From assembly GCA_928724745.1 (NCBI GenBank), contig CAKMXJ010000010.1, forward strand, positions 124,001 to 188,000: DNA of 64,000 nt, read 5' to 3'. The DNA is from Anthracocystis setariae (lineage: Eukaryota > Basidiomycota > Ustilaginomycetes > Ustilaginales > Ustilaginaceae). The translations under genes and the position numbers were made by a program. A model generated the notes under the pieces. The model was given only the letters and a program-made list of their open reading frames with translations. It was not told the origin of the DNA and ran no database searches. Positions 33,386 through 42,986 of this stretch are shown in pieces (positions within the stretch are counted from its first letter, which is position 1; each line of letters opens with the position of its first letter).

Positions 33386-34780
33386 GGCTGCTGGTCCGTG
33401 CAAAAAGGTCGATGGGAGAAAGCAGACCGTGTGGAAGGGGTTGAGCAAACAACCGCGATGAAAACTCGGCTGTGATGAAGGAGTACGGAGGGAGGATAAG
33501 GAAAGATGGTTATGGGAGAGAAGAGAAGAGCGGAAGGCATGTCGCACGCCCCTTGAAAAGCATCCATTCCGGCTTTCACTTTTTTGACTGTGTATTAGTT
33601 TATTAAATACAGTAGTGTGCTTGTGCAGCCATCAGTTGCATTTGTCTGTGTGGTGAAATTTTCTTTTTTTTTTTTAATTTTTCTCGTTTCTTCTTGTTCT
33701 TCTCCACTTTTTTTCGCCGATTCTTGGTACTGCATACTGTAGTATTATATGCAGAACTTGTAGAGAGGCTCTTTCAGCACGACGGCGCTTGTTCAAATCG
33801 ATGTCAGCATCCTCAGCATGCATGCTTGGGTCTACACTACAAATACGAGATGGAATATATTTATATTGCTATTGCGGTGTGAAGCCGAGCAAAACTGTGA
33901 GAAGTCGACGATGGCGGCAAACGGGTGCTCAAGTGGACGGTACAGTCACACTGTGTGCTGTTGGTAAGCAGCAGTCGGTGGAGGCTTCGTCCGGTCCATG
34001 CGCACACCCACGGAAAGCTGCTACTCAGTACTAATGTGTTGAGCGTCAAGGAAGCTTCCAGATAAATTTCGTCTCAGACTTGGTCGGCCCTGCTTGCTGC
34101 AGCAGCCTTGTCGGCTCCGTCAATTGGATCTAACAAAACGATTGGCGACATCGGGACTTTTCTTCCGATCGATGCATGAAAAACCACAACGCGTCGGTCG
34201 GACTCTACCGAAGCAACGGCATCCCACGCCATCGTGTCACGGGTTTTTCGGCTTGCCTAGCTTGCTCTCACAGCCAGCATCGGTGCCAACCCGATTTAAA
34301 AAAAAATTATTATTATTTTATAATTATTAATACAAAAAAATAAATATCTTTTTTCTGATAATACTGTAAATCCAAAAAAAAAATTCGGTTGGCGGGGCTG
34401 TGGTGCATGCAAAGCCTGCAAAGCCAGGCAGGCAAACTTGGCGATGCTCGCATCTTGAAATCGCAATCGCGATCGCATCAATTGCGCCGACGCCTTTTGG
34501 TCGCCTCCGTCCATCCATCCATCCATCCACTCACTCGACGCTCTCCGACGCTCCTTCATTCCATCATCCGCGTCGATTATCGCGTGTTATACCCACACGG
34601 CCTCATCCAGGTAATCGTGCCATACCATCGCTCGTATCGGATCCATCCGAATCGCGCTTTGTCATCGCGTCGGTCTCGTGGGCAACACCACCAACCCATC
34701 TTGGACGCGTCGTAACAACCATCCAGCCGAAATCGTGGGTTCATTTTCTTCCACGGTCACCACCACCGACAAATCTCGCC
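33386..34780. other. Divergent intergenic region, DnaJ / AT-hook protein
   Basis: This 1.4-kb spacer lies between divergent genes. It includes TACTGTA/TACAGTA motifs at 33608, 33735 and 34362 and an extremely AT-rich block at 34293-34385. The frame of the downstream gene extends upstream to 34400 without a stop, but it holds no convincing coding sequence and no ATG in a better position. Confidence 0.6.
34293..34385. repeat. AT-rich block upstream of the AT-hook gene
   Basis: About 93 bp are almost entirely A and T (TTATTATTATTTTATAATTA and similar), in sharp contrast with the GC-rich surroundings. It ends about 400 bp before the ATG of the AT-hook gene. Confidence 0.85.
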
Positions 34781-36271
34781 ATGTACGGTCGAGGCGGACA
34801 GCAGCAATACCGCGGCGGTCTCTCATCCTGGGACATGCAAGCCCAATCTGGCTACGCGTCGTCGCCGTCGCAACAGCAGCAGCAACAGCAGCAGCAGCAG
34901 CAGCCCAACTACTTTGGCAGCAACATGCTCTCCTCGGGCTCCAGAGATGATGTGGGCGGATACGGCAGCTACACCTCGGGCGGATCCAGCTCCCACTTCC
35001 CATCCGGCTACCCTGGTCAACAGCAGGGCAACGCCGCTTCCTCATCTTCGGCCAATTCGCGTCCCAACACGTTTGCAAGCTTCTCCGAGGCCTTCACTGG
35101 CGGGTACAACGGCAATCAGCTCATGCCCCAGCAACAGCAAGGTCAGCAGCAGCAACAGCAATCGCAGCAGCAACAGCAGCAGCCACCCACAACCTCGTAC
35201 AGGAGCGAACACAGCTACTACCAACCTTCCGAATCGTACGGCGCCGCTCGCGACCGCTCGGCACAGTCGCTCTATCCCACTGCCAACGATGGCTTCGCCA
35301 ACCAGGGCAGCAACGCTGGCGGAGCAAGGGAATCCCGTTTTGATGCCAGCTACTCTTCCGGAGGCGCGCAGCAGGACTGGAGCAACTATCAGACTTCTTC
35401 GGCCGTTCCCGCACAGGCACGCGAAGCTTCCTCTGCAGCTTCTCGGTCGCAATCGGCCAACACGGCTCCGAATGCTGCCACATCCGCCTCCCCATCCTTG
35501 GCACCCGCCGCTCCATCTACGGCACCATCCGCCTCAGCTGCTCCAACGGCTTCTCCTGCTGCTGTACCAAAGAAGCGCGGACGCAAACCCAAGAACGTCA
35601 CAGCTGCGCCTACCGCACCAGCAGCGCCACCCACGCAGGCCAAGGCGGCGGGCTACCAAGCACCGCAACAAGCTGGCTTCATTGATCCATCCGCTACCAT
35701 GATCAAGGCCAACGGAGCCGCTCCCAAGGGCAAGAAGGCACAAGCGGCTGCAGCTGCGGCGGCGGCCGCGGCCGCCGCTGCTGCTGCCGCTGCTCCACCT
35801 CCTGCTGTTGCTGGCGTCAGGCCCAAAGGCAAGCGTGGTCGCAAGTCCAAGGCGGAGCTCGCTGCTGAAGCTGCTGCCGCCGCCGCTGCACCACCACCGC
35901 CGGCTGCTATGTCAGATCCATCGATGGATCCGCCTCCAGCCAAGCGAAAACGTCGCACCAAGCTCGAGATGCAGGCGGCTAGGGACGCCGAAGCACAAGC
36001 AGCGGCGCACCAGGCGGCCCTTCAAGCGGCTGGGCATGCACCCATTCCGACCAAGGACCCGAGAGGTCGCAAACCGGGCTCCAAGGGCAGCTTTACACTG
36101 GCATGGAACAAGGAGATGGTGTCCAAGATCCAAGGACTGCGCGTGTTTGGCAGCATGATCGACGACGATGCTACGCAGCAGGACTTTGACAAGGCGATCT
36201 TGGATCTGTTGGGCATGCTCGATGGCAAGTTGCCTTCAGAAAAAAAGACGGTGGGTGCAGGCGCTGCATGA
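34781..36271 (+). CDS. AT-hook, poly-Gln/poly-Ala nuclear protein
   Basis: A single exon encodes 496 residues. The start MYGRGGQQQYRGG was chosen because it is the first ATG with sensible downstream composition; codons before it lack support. Poly-Gln runs occur near residues 30-40 and 115-135, and a run of about 17 alanines near residue 325. Four basic AT-hook-like motifs are visible: KKRGRKPKN (about residue 263), KGKRGRKSK (about 350), AKRKRRTK (about 387) and RGRKPGSKG (about 428). AT-hooks insert into the minor groove of AT-rich DNA, so a chromatin or transcription role in the nucleus is likely. The last 65 residues (from FTLAWNKEMVSKIQGLRVFG onward) look like a folded helical module I cannot name. 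I do not recognise a named orthologue. Confidence 0.72.
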   Translation: MYGRGGQQQYRGGLSSWDMQAQSGYASSPSQQQQQQQQQQQPNYFGSNMLSSGSRDDVGGYGSYTSGGSSSHFPSGYPGQQQGNAASSSSANSRPNTFASFSEAFTGGYNGNQLMPQQQQGQQQQQQSQQQQQQPPTTSYRSEHSYYQPSESYGAARDRSAQSLYPTANDGFANQGSNAGGARESRFDASYSSGGAQQDWSNYQTSSAVPAQAREASSAASRSQSANTAPNAATSASPSLAPAAPSTAPSASAAPTASPAAVPKKRGRKPKNVTAAPTAPAAPPTQAKAAGYQAPQQAGFIDPSATMIKANGAAPKGKKAQAAAAAAAAAAAAAAAAAPPPAVAGVRPKGKRGRKSKAELAAEAAAAAAAPPPPAAMSDPSMDPPPAKRKRRTKLEMQAARDAEAQAAAHQAALQAAGHAPIPTKDPRGRKPGSKGSFTLAWNKEMVSKIQGLRVFGSMIDDDATQQDFDKAILDLLGMLDGKLPSEKKTVGAGAA

Positions 36272-36606
36272 GTGTGTTTTCATGTCCAAACGCCCTCATC
36301 CTGTTTTGACGAACTCTTTATGATCCTGCTCTGGAACCCCACTCCTTCCGCTTTGACGCCTTTGGTCTTTCTGTATTTTCTCTCCCTCTTTCTCCTTTTC
36401 TCTCTCTTTCTCTGTTTCGCGCGCGCACTTGTTTAAATAGTTTCCCCCTTGCCTACTTGTTGTACCAGACTCCCGCTTTCGAAAGCGGGAAGCTTGTGTT
36501 TGGTTATCAGAATGTCTTACTGTATCGGTAATGGGGAGTTTCATTATTTGCTTGCTTTCAAGTGACGGTTTGGGTTTGTTTGGATTTGGGAAACAAGTGG
36601 TGGCGG
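36272..36606. other. Convergent intergenic region, AT-hook gene / SDR gene
   Basis: This 335-bp spacer holds both 3' ends. It contains a CT-rich stretch at about 36371-36418 and a perfect 20-bp palindrome at 36471-36490. No ORF of interest is present. Confidence 0.6.
36471..36490. repeat. Perfect 20-bp palindrome
   Basis: The sequence TCCCGCTTTCGAAAGCGGGA is its own reverse complement. It lies between two convergent genes and could form a short hairpin in either 3' end, or act as a symmetric protein-binding site. Confidence 0.8.
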
Positions 36607-37581
36607 TTAGAAGTAGGAAGCGAGCTTATGCCAAACGGATTGCCTAGTGTGTTTGTGTGCTACGTTTTTGCTGATTTGGAGTTTGTTGAGATTGTGATCG
36701 AGTAGATTGGCGGTTCCGGATTCGAGGTATCGCTGGCCTTGCGGGTTTGCGAGGAGGTAGAAGGGGACTTCTGCGTAGCCTCCTGGGCCTGGTTTAGCTG
36801 CGATGAGGGGGGAGGCGAGTTTGCCGAGGGTGACGAGTAGACTGTTGTGGCCTTGGTTGGAGAGGGCGTTGGTGGCTACGAAGCCGGGGAAGGTGTGGGT
36901 GAAGGTGAGGTTCGGATGGGTTTCAGCCAAGTATTGCGTAGCCGCATCCAGGAGCGATGACGCCTGGGCTCCTTTTTTCATCAACCCGATCGGACCGCTC
37001 CACCACTTGCCGGCAGCTTTGAGTTTGACGAAATCCAAATCGTCAACATCGAGCGCGGTTTTAGATCCTTGACCGGGAGCGGCGACCATGAGGACTGCAC
37101 GTTTGATCGTGCCTGCTTCAACCAGTTGTTTCGCAAGACCGACGCGCGAGAGCACCTGGACAGCATACTGACTTTCAATACCATCCTTGTTCACCTCGAT
37201 CGAACCATGCGGTGGACCACCTTGGGTCTCGATGAGGTAGTCGACCCCACCGCTACCAGCACGTTCACTGATCTGCTTGGCAACTGCCTTGACCGCTGAG
37301 GGGGAAGAGAGGTCGGCTTGGAAGAACGCATGGTCACCATCCACCTTTGTTTTATTGGCGTTGGCACGACGTTGGGCTTCGGCCGAGGCGTTGTGGAGAA
37401 GTTCGAGCACCTGGTTGGCTTTGGTTTCGCTTCGACCTACAAGCCAGACGGAAGCACCGGCGAGAGCGAATCGCAATGCAATGCCGGCTCCGATGCCTTG
37501 GGTACCACCAGAGACGACGGCGCGCTGGTTGGTCACTTGGACCGAGGCGTTCTTGCTTGCTAGCTCCGAATAGCTCACCAT
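36607..37581 (-). CDS. Short-chain dehydrogenase/reductase-like protein, atypical active site
   Basis: One exon encodes 324 residues. The N-terminal Rossmann motif is VVSGGTQGIGAGIALRFA (residues 22-39), and GRSE after the second strand suggests NADP(H) preference. A DLSS acidic loop follows. The usual NNAG motif is replaced by IETQGG. No Tyr-x-x-x-Lys is found where the catalytic pair should be: the segment after VLMVAAPGQGS reads WWSGPIGLMKKGAQASSLLD. It is therefore a divergent SDR, perhaps acting with other residues or without catalysis. The downstream FTHTFPGFVATN matches the classical PG motif with T, so the fold is kept. Substrate and pathway are unknown. It is divergent from the phosphatase gene at 38102. 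Confidence 0.8.
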   Translation of the reverse strand: MVSYSELASKNASVQVTNQRAVVSGGTQGIGAGIALRFALAGASVWLVGRSETKANQVLELLHNASAEAQRRANANKTKVDGDHAFFQADLSSPSAVKAVAKQISERAGSGGVDYLIETQGGPPHGSIEVNKDGIESQYAVQVLSRVGLAKQLVEAGTIKRAVLMVAAPGQGSKTALDVDDLDFVKLKAAGKWWSGPIGLMKKGAQASSLLDAATQYLAETHPNLTFTHTFPGFVATNALSNQGHNSLLVTLGKLASPLIAAKPGPGGYAEVPFYLLANPQGQRYLESGTANLLDHNLNKLQISKNVAHKHTRQSVWHKLASYF

Positions 37582-38101
37582 CGCGGAAATTTAGCTGCTT
37601 TTCGTTTTGATTCGTTGTTGCGGAGCAGGCGAGGGCAAGAGTCGGTGACTGGACAATATAGTGATGGCGACAAGGTTAGAGCCAGTTGGTCGACTTGTTG
37701 AGAGCGGGGTCGCGGCCGTGTTGGACAAGTCGAGGAACATTGCTTACTGCATTTTGACTCTGCAGCTGTGTGGAGGCGAGGCAGCCAAGCGCCCGATTGG
37801 CGGCTACATGTCCGAGTCGTTGGCAAGATCGGCACTTTTGGCTCTTCTGTTATTTTCGGTTCTGCGCACGGGCTTTGGCACCGAACCCCGATTTCCCGCG
37901 GATACGCTCGAATGCAAATTTCACTTTCACAGTCCCAACCTTTCTTCCAACCCATCAACTCGATTCCTTTCAGCATCCTCCTCGACGGCAACATATCTGA
38001 TAGACCCGGGGATTACGCAGATACACACTTTCGCACAAATATAGCACAGGTCGCTTCACAAGTCCACGTATCCAGCTAGACTTACGACCGAGAGCGGCAC
38101 C
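37582..38101. other. Divergent intergenic region, SDR / LMW phosphatase
   Basis: This 520-bp spacer should contain both promoters. Short overlapping plus-strand ORFs across 37661-38079 have no recognisable content. Confidence 0.55.
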
Positions 38102-38731
38102 ATGGCATCGTCCTCATCCTCCTCTTCCGTGAAAGCGCCGGACCAAGGCGGCAGCGACAAGATCAACGTCCTCTTCTGCTGTCTCGGCAACATCTGTCGT
38201 TCTCCCATGGCACGTAAGTCAACTGCCTCCCTCACACTCTCACTCTCATCGTCACTGACATCTACCCTCTTGCCTCTACCTCGTTCAAATGTTCGCGCAG
38301 TGGCGGTGTTCGAAGACACGGCCGTCAAAGCTGGTGTTCGAGACAAGTTTGGCATCCTCGATTCCTGCGGAACCGGCGACTACCACGAAGGCGAAGAACC
38401 CGACGAACGCACAACCGCGCTCCTGCAACGCCGAAACATCCCATACGATGAGAACAACTTTGCCCGCGGCGTCAAGCAAGCCGACTTTCACAACATGGAC
38501 TACATCTTTGGCATGGACACCAACAACGTCAGGAACCTCAAGAACATGGCACCCAAGGGAAGCAAGGCGAAGATTCGGTTGTTCGGCGATGTGGATGATG
38601 GAAAGCCCATCGCAGATCCGTATTACCAGAGAGGGAATGGGTTCGAAGAGACGTACCAGCAGGTGTTGAGGTATAGTCATGCGTTTTTGAGGGAATTGGG
38701 TCTGAGCAGTGTCGGCCAGGCCAGGTCGTAG
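38102..38731 (+). CDS. LTP1: Low-molecular-weight protein tyrosine phosphatase
   Basis: Two exons (38102-38213 and 38301-38731) give 180 residues after removal of an 87-nt intron (GTAAGT...GCGCAG). The splice falls inside a codon and restores SPMALAVFEDTAVKAG, the expected family sequence. The catalytic P-loop is CLGNICR with nucleophile Cys27 and Arg33. The general-acid loop is DPYYQR near the C-terminus. GILDSCGTGDYHEGEEPD and FGMDTNN are further family motifs. Such cytosolic enzymes dephosphorylate phosphotyrosine in proteins or small phospho-compounds; the natural substrate in fungi is unclear. The N-terminus carries a Ser-rich run. Because the intron length is a multiple of three, an unspliced reading also stays open and can mislead gene callers. 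Confidence 0.94.
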   Translation: MASSSSSSSVKAPDQGGSDKINVLFCCLGNICRSPMARKSTASLTLSLSSSLTSTLLPLPRSNVRAVAVFEDTAVKAGVRDKFGILDSCGTGDYHEGEEPDERTTALLQRRNIPYDENNFARGVKQADFHNMDYIFGMDTNNVRNLKNMAPKGSKAKIRLFGDVDDGKPIADPYYQRGNGFEETYQQVLRYSHAFLRELGLSSVGQARS

Positions 38732-39099
38732 CGCCGTCGATGCGGATAGGATTGTTGGTTACGTTGGTACAATAGAGGCAAGTACAATGATAAGAGGTCG
38801 TGCGAGTGGTTGTGCGATGCGATTGGGTCGATGCCCGGTTGAGCAAGGAGGGAGGAGTCGAGGTTGCGACGCTTGACACGGTGATACTGTGTTGTCATTG
38901 ACGTCGATTGATTCGATTCTTGCCCTTTGGCTCGTCTTGGTGTCACTCACTCGCTTCATCCCTTCCAGCAGCGTCTCTGTGACTCGGATGTGATGCATGC
39001 CTTCCAACCGAACCCATTATCTCCACACTTCCATCTTGCCACACACACACTTATAGTAACCATCAAATCAATCCGATACTTGCATTCGTCGCACCTATC
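38732..39099. other. Convergent intergenic region, LTP1 / PET100
   Basis: This 368-bp spacer holds the 3' ends of both genes. No repeat or recognisable ORF was found. Confidence 0.55.
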
Positions 39100-39576
39100 T
39101 TACACCAAACGTTGGCTCTGCTTGTCGCGCAACATATCAGCCACTCTCGACTCTGGCTGTCTTGACCCTGTTCCCTCTTCCGCTGCTGATCTCAGCTCTG
39201 GTGGTGTCGACCTGGCCGGTGCTCCTTCCGCCAACAATCTCGCCTCGCGCTTAGCCAGTCTCTTGGCCTTCATCTCCTCCAATGCATTCCTGACGCCCTC
39301 GGCATCCCTTGGCGGCCTGTACAGCGTCTCGGCTTTTGGCCAGAACTGATCTCGAATCTATCACGATCAAAGAGAAAGAGGGAATCGCAGGGTTAGTATT
39401 CGTAGCTGAGCTCAACGTGGGGAACTTGAAGTGAGGGGGGAGAGAGGGGGGGGGGGAGTACGTACTGGGAGGACGTTTTCGTGGTACCAATCTGGGGCGC
39501 CGAAATGAACCATGACCGCGAGTGGGAAGAAGAGGTACATGCCGAACTTGAACAGTTCCAGGTTTGGGCCCGCCAT
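39100..39576 (-). CDS. PET100: Cytochrome c oxidase assembly factor Pet100
   Basis: Two exons on the minus strand (39576-39466 and 39357-39100) give 122 residues, against 111 in yeast Pet100. The intron (39358-39465) starts GTACGT and ends in TAG, in phase 0. The protein starts MAGPNLELFKFGMYLFFPLA, the hallmark N-terminal membrane segment of Pet100. It continues with WYHENVLP, joined to IRDQFWPKAETLYRPP, and a basic, charged helix EEMKAKRLAKREARLL. It is a single-span inner mitochondrial membrane protein needed to assemble complex IV. The last 45 residues are a hydrophilic extension with no family match. The exon structure is supported by the continuous family pattern across the junction. 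Confidence 0.9.
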
Positions 39577-39944
39577 AGTGAAGGTAAGTGTGCTGAGCAG
39601 GGGTTGAGGTGGAAGAGGGGAGTAGATGGGAGCAAAGGAGGAGGAGGGTGGGTGGGGGTGTGGAAGGGGTCTTTGCTGACGAGAGCCAAATTCGCCGAGG
39701 GAAAAAAACCGGCTCTGTTCCGAAATCCGCGCAATTTTGCATAACACTCTCCCCTCCACTACTCACACTCGGCAGCGCCGAACTCTAAACTCACACGACC
39801 GGAGCCTTGCCTGACAACCACCAACCACCGTTCTTACGAGCATGCACAGAACACTGCACTTGCCTTCAATCACAACCGATATGGCACAACATAGAAATGG
39901 AATCTAGAGGTAGTAGAGGAACATATAAAAGCAGCACATCGCGT
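39577..39944. other. Intergenic, hydrolase-like gene to PET100
   Basis: This 368-bp spacer should hold the PET100 promoter and the 3' end of the upstream minus-strand gene at 39945-41282. Only antisense and overlapping ORFs without content are seen. Confidence 0.55.
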
Positions 39945-41282
39945 TCAATCATCGGCATCATCCGAATACGTCTTGGCCCCTGCCGCATCAGCCATATAGC
40001 CATCCAACTCGGTTCTCAAATCGGGCACATTGCCACTGCCCGAGCTCGCCTGGTCGACGAAAAGCGCATTCCTCCCCGCCTGAGATCTGAAGACCGCCGA
40101 TGCGCTGTGACCGACGCCCGCCACAGTTGTCAGTGTATGGATCAGCCTAGTGCCCGTGAACTTGGCCAGCATCGATCGTGCCGCTCTCGGCACATTGCTT
40201 GTGGCGGTGATGCTGAGCTTGGACTCGAGTGCGGGGAATGTTCCTGGAAAGTTTCTGTAGTCGTCCGCATTGGCACCGGAGAGCAGATGGATGTACTTCC
40301 AGTAGGCTAGATTTCGATTGCGACGCTTGTCACCGCCGAGAGCATGTGCCATGCACGTCTGATCGCCCTTGGTAGACTTGGTGTCGTTCAATCCCACCAC
40401 ATACCGCACCTCCTTGGCCGCATACGTCCTAAACAGTGCTGGAGCCACAGCAGCGTTGAGCACACCGTAATTCGACGTATACTGGCGGACACCATAGCGA
40501 TAGTCGTTCCATGCTGGACACGACTGCTTGTCGACGCCCACCGGTCGATCTGGGGTAAAGTAGAGACTCGATGAGGGGTCGCCGATGACATACCTCACAC
40601 TCAGTCGGGATGGATCCGGATTCGGCATGCCCATAACTGCATAGCGCTGCAACAGCTGGCCGCCTCCACCGTGGGCGACGAAGGTGATGGTCTTGATCTT
40701 GGGATACGCCGCTTTGTTGCTAAACCTCGTCAGCAGCGAGTCGAGAACGGTGAATGACGACACGGACGATTTGGGTGGGTTGGTGCTGGGCTCGCCCATG
40801 ATCCACGCATTCGAATCGTCCCAAGCGAGATGCTGCTTGTCGTAAGCGCGTTTGTCCTCGTGGGTGCTGAAGAAGAGCGGGGCGACGCGGATCGAGTTGG
40901 CGCGCGCAGATCCGATGGCTGCATCGCGCGCTTGGCTCCACGCATTGTTGAGGATGGAAAAGTAGGTATGTGCATTTCGCTTGACGCCGTGGATGATGAT
41001 GAAGGCAGATTCGGCATCGGCTTCGTTGGTGGGTGTTTTCGAGTACCACGTGAAGATGTTGGTGTTGCGTGTGATGGCGAGCGAGCGCGCATACGCTCCC
41101 GCCGGTCTAACGCCAACGCTTTTGAGGCTTTGGTCACCTCGGTTACCGCGCACCAGCGTGAAGGCGTCTCGTTTTTGGTGATGTTGGTGCGCGGTTGCAA
41201 ACGATAGAATGTTGAAGGCTAGCACGGTGAGAGAGAATACCAAGGTGGCGAGACGATCGAATCCGCTGGAACCGATGTACAT
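39945..41282 (-). CDS. Secreted alpha/beta-hydrolase-like protein, nucleophile Ser replaced by Gly
   Basis: A single exon encodes 445 residues. The N-terminus (residues about 8-31, LATLVFSLTVLAFNILSFATA) is a signal peptide or membrane anchor, followed by a basic KR site at 37-38. The rest follows the alpha/beta-hydrolase plan: FIIIHGVKRNAHTYF near the oxyanion site, then TFVAHGGGGQLLQRYA at the nucleophile elbow. The related proteins I know of carry GHSxGGQ here; position 205 is Gly instead of Ser. A candidate acid (VVGLNDTKS) and base (VAGVGHSASAVF) are kept. The protein is probably exported, and may be non-catalytic or use another residue. Asn-linked glycosylation sites are possible. Function is unknown; calling it an active enzyme would be unsafe. 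Confidence 0.75.
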   Translation of the reverse strand: MYIGSSGFDRLATLVFSLTVLAFNILSFATAHQHHQKRDAFTLVRGNRGDQSLKSVGVRPAGAYARSLAITRNTNIFTWYSKTPTNEADAESAFIIIHGVKRNAHTYFSILNNAWSQARDAAIGSARANSIRVAPLFFSTHEDKRAYDKQHLAWDDSNAWIMGEPSTNPPKSSVSSFTVLDSLLTRFSNKAAYPKIKTITFVAHGGGGQLLQRYAVMGMPNPDPSRLSVRYVIGDPSSSLYFTPDRPVGVDKQSCPAWNDYRYGVRQYTSNYGVLNAAVAPALFRTYAAKEVRYVVGLNDTKSTKGDQTCMAHALGGDKRRNRNLAYWKYIHLLSGANADDYRNFPGTFPALESKLSITATSNVPRAARSMLAKFTGTRLIHTLTTVAGVGHSASAVFRSQAGRNALFVDQASSGSGNVPDLRTELDGYMADAAGAKTYSDDADD

Positions 41283-41767
41283 GCTGGCTACGATTCACTC
41301 AGTCCGAGTCGATGGTGGAGTGGTGAAGAAGCACGAACGATGAGATTGACATGGCAACGAGGGGCAAACTCAGATCTAGGGCAAGGATGGGGAGATGGTC
41401 AGATTGGAGCTGGAGAGGTGCGGGCTCTTTCTCTTTGACGCAAAACGAGGTACACGTGTCAGACAATACTGTACACTAGATTCGGTTGCTCGGCGTCAAA
41501 TGACACAGCAAAACATGCGTCTTGGCGTATTAGCAGTGGCGACTAAACGCCGAGGACAGGTCCTTGCTTGCTCTAAAGAGTTTAGGGTGGGGCGTCGGTG
41601 AGTGTGGGAGCGAAGAAATATGTAAGCTAGACGGTCGAGCTCGAATCCTTATCGCTCGCCCTAATGTTCTCGATGCTTCTAGACCAGACGCCAAGTACAG
41701 TAGACGACGCTGGGATACTCGTACCCATATATAGCGTGGTCGAGAGCTTTGGCACAAGAGGACGTGA

Positions 41768-41796
41768 CGTACAGTACAGTACAGTACCGTACAGTT
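41768..41796. repeat. GTACA tandem repeat
   Basis: Three to five tandem copies of the pentamer GTACA/ACAGT produce overlapping TACAGTA motifs at 41770, 41775 and 41780, followed by a variant ACCGTACAG. It is the densest cluster of this motif in the window. Confidence 0.8.
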
Positions 41797-42935
41797 GATC
41801 TCAATATGCCGAAAAGGAGAAGAGGTCGGAGCGGAGGGAAAAGGCGGCCATGATTCATGCATAGGGCGCGCGCGCACTTTGGCTGAGGAATCTGCCTGGG
41901 CTCGGCGTTGGGCAAGGTGGATCTTGGTTGCAGAATAGTTACACATCGTTAGCGCCATTTGCTCAAGCCCTCGTCACGACGCAACAGCAAACAGATCGTG
42001 CTTGGCAGGATGGCGGGTGTCACTTTTGCACAATGAAGAACATGAACACGAGAGAGGGCCAAACTTATGAAGCGGTTCGATGTTGGATCAAGGTCGGCGT
42101 TCAAGCAAGTGTGAGTGCAGATCTCTGCAGTATACTGTAATAGTGTAGTAGTCAAGGTGAAACAAACAGCAGTCAAACCACAGCCAAGACTCGCTCGGCA
42201 AAAGCGAAATAAGTAATGTTGCGTGACGCGTGAGGTCAAATGTGCATTTTGGCCTTGCATCGTGCCCGATCTGCTAGTGATGCACCTCCTTGCATCGATG
42301 ATCGACTTGCAAACCGGTTCCCAGATCCACGTCACCATGTTGAAGCAGGATAGGAGGTGCGCATGTCGTCGAGCTACTCTATTGAAACTGCACTTTTTTT
42401 TGGTGAATACGCATCTGCTGGGTTTAGGCTTAGTCTCATCAAGTCTCAAATTTTCGAGTGATTTTGGATGACAATTTTTGAGTGCCTTTTTTTGTGGCCT
42501 TTTTTTGTTGAGTGAGAAAAAGGTTGCTTTTCGCTTGTCCATGTTTCCATCTCTTCTTCTACCCAGCCCGACTTTGATTCCAACCCGGAGAATCAAGAGA
42601 GTCAAACGAACTGAGATTGACGATTTCGGTATCCATTAACCACTGTCAGTCAAATGGCTGTCGACTGATGATGGTGTAGAAGACGATGCTTTCTAAGCAA
42701 TGGTCTCGAAAATCACGACCAAATGTTGCTTACGTAGATCTCACACTTGTGAGCGCGACCGCTGCACTGCGCTGCTCAAGCGTTGCTGAAGGCGGAAGAG
42801 TGCAACACGCACGCATCTCAAAGGCGCGCAGACGCACACTCTCTCTCTCTCAAAAAAAAAAAGGGTCAGACCAACACTTTGGCGTGGCTAGCAACACATG
42901 GACTCAGCATGGTAACACCGCAACTCCTTCCCACC

Positions 42936-42986
42936 ACCATCCCACCCATCATCACCTCCATCATCTCCATCATCTTCATCATCTAA
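42936..42986. repeat. CATC/CCAT-rich microsatellite
   Basis: Imperfect repeats of CATCATC and CCATCATC run for about 50 bp in the spacer 200 bp before the dynein ATG. Confidence 0.8.
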
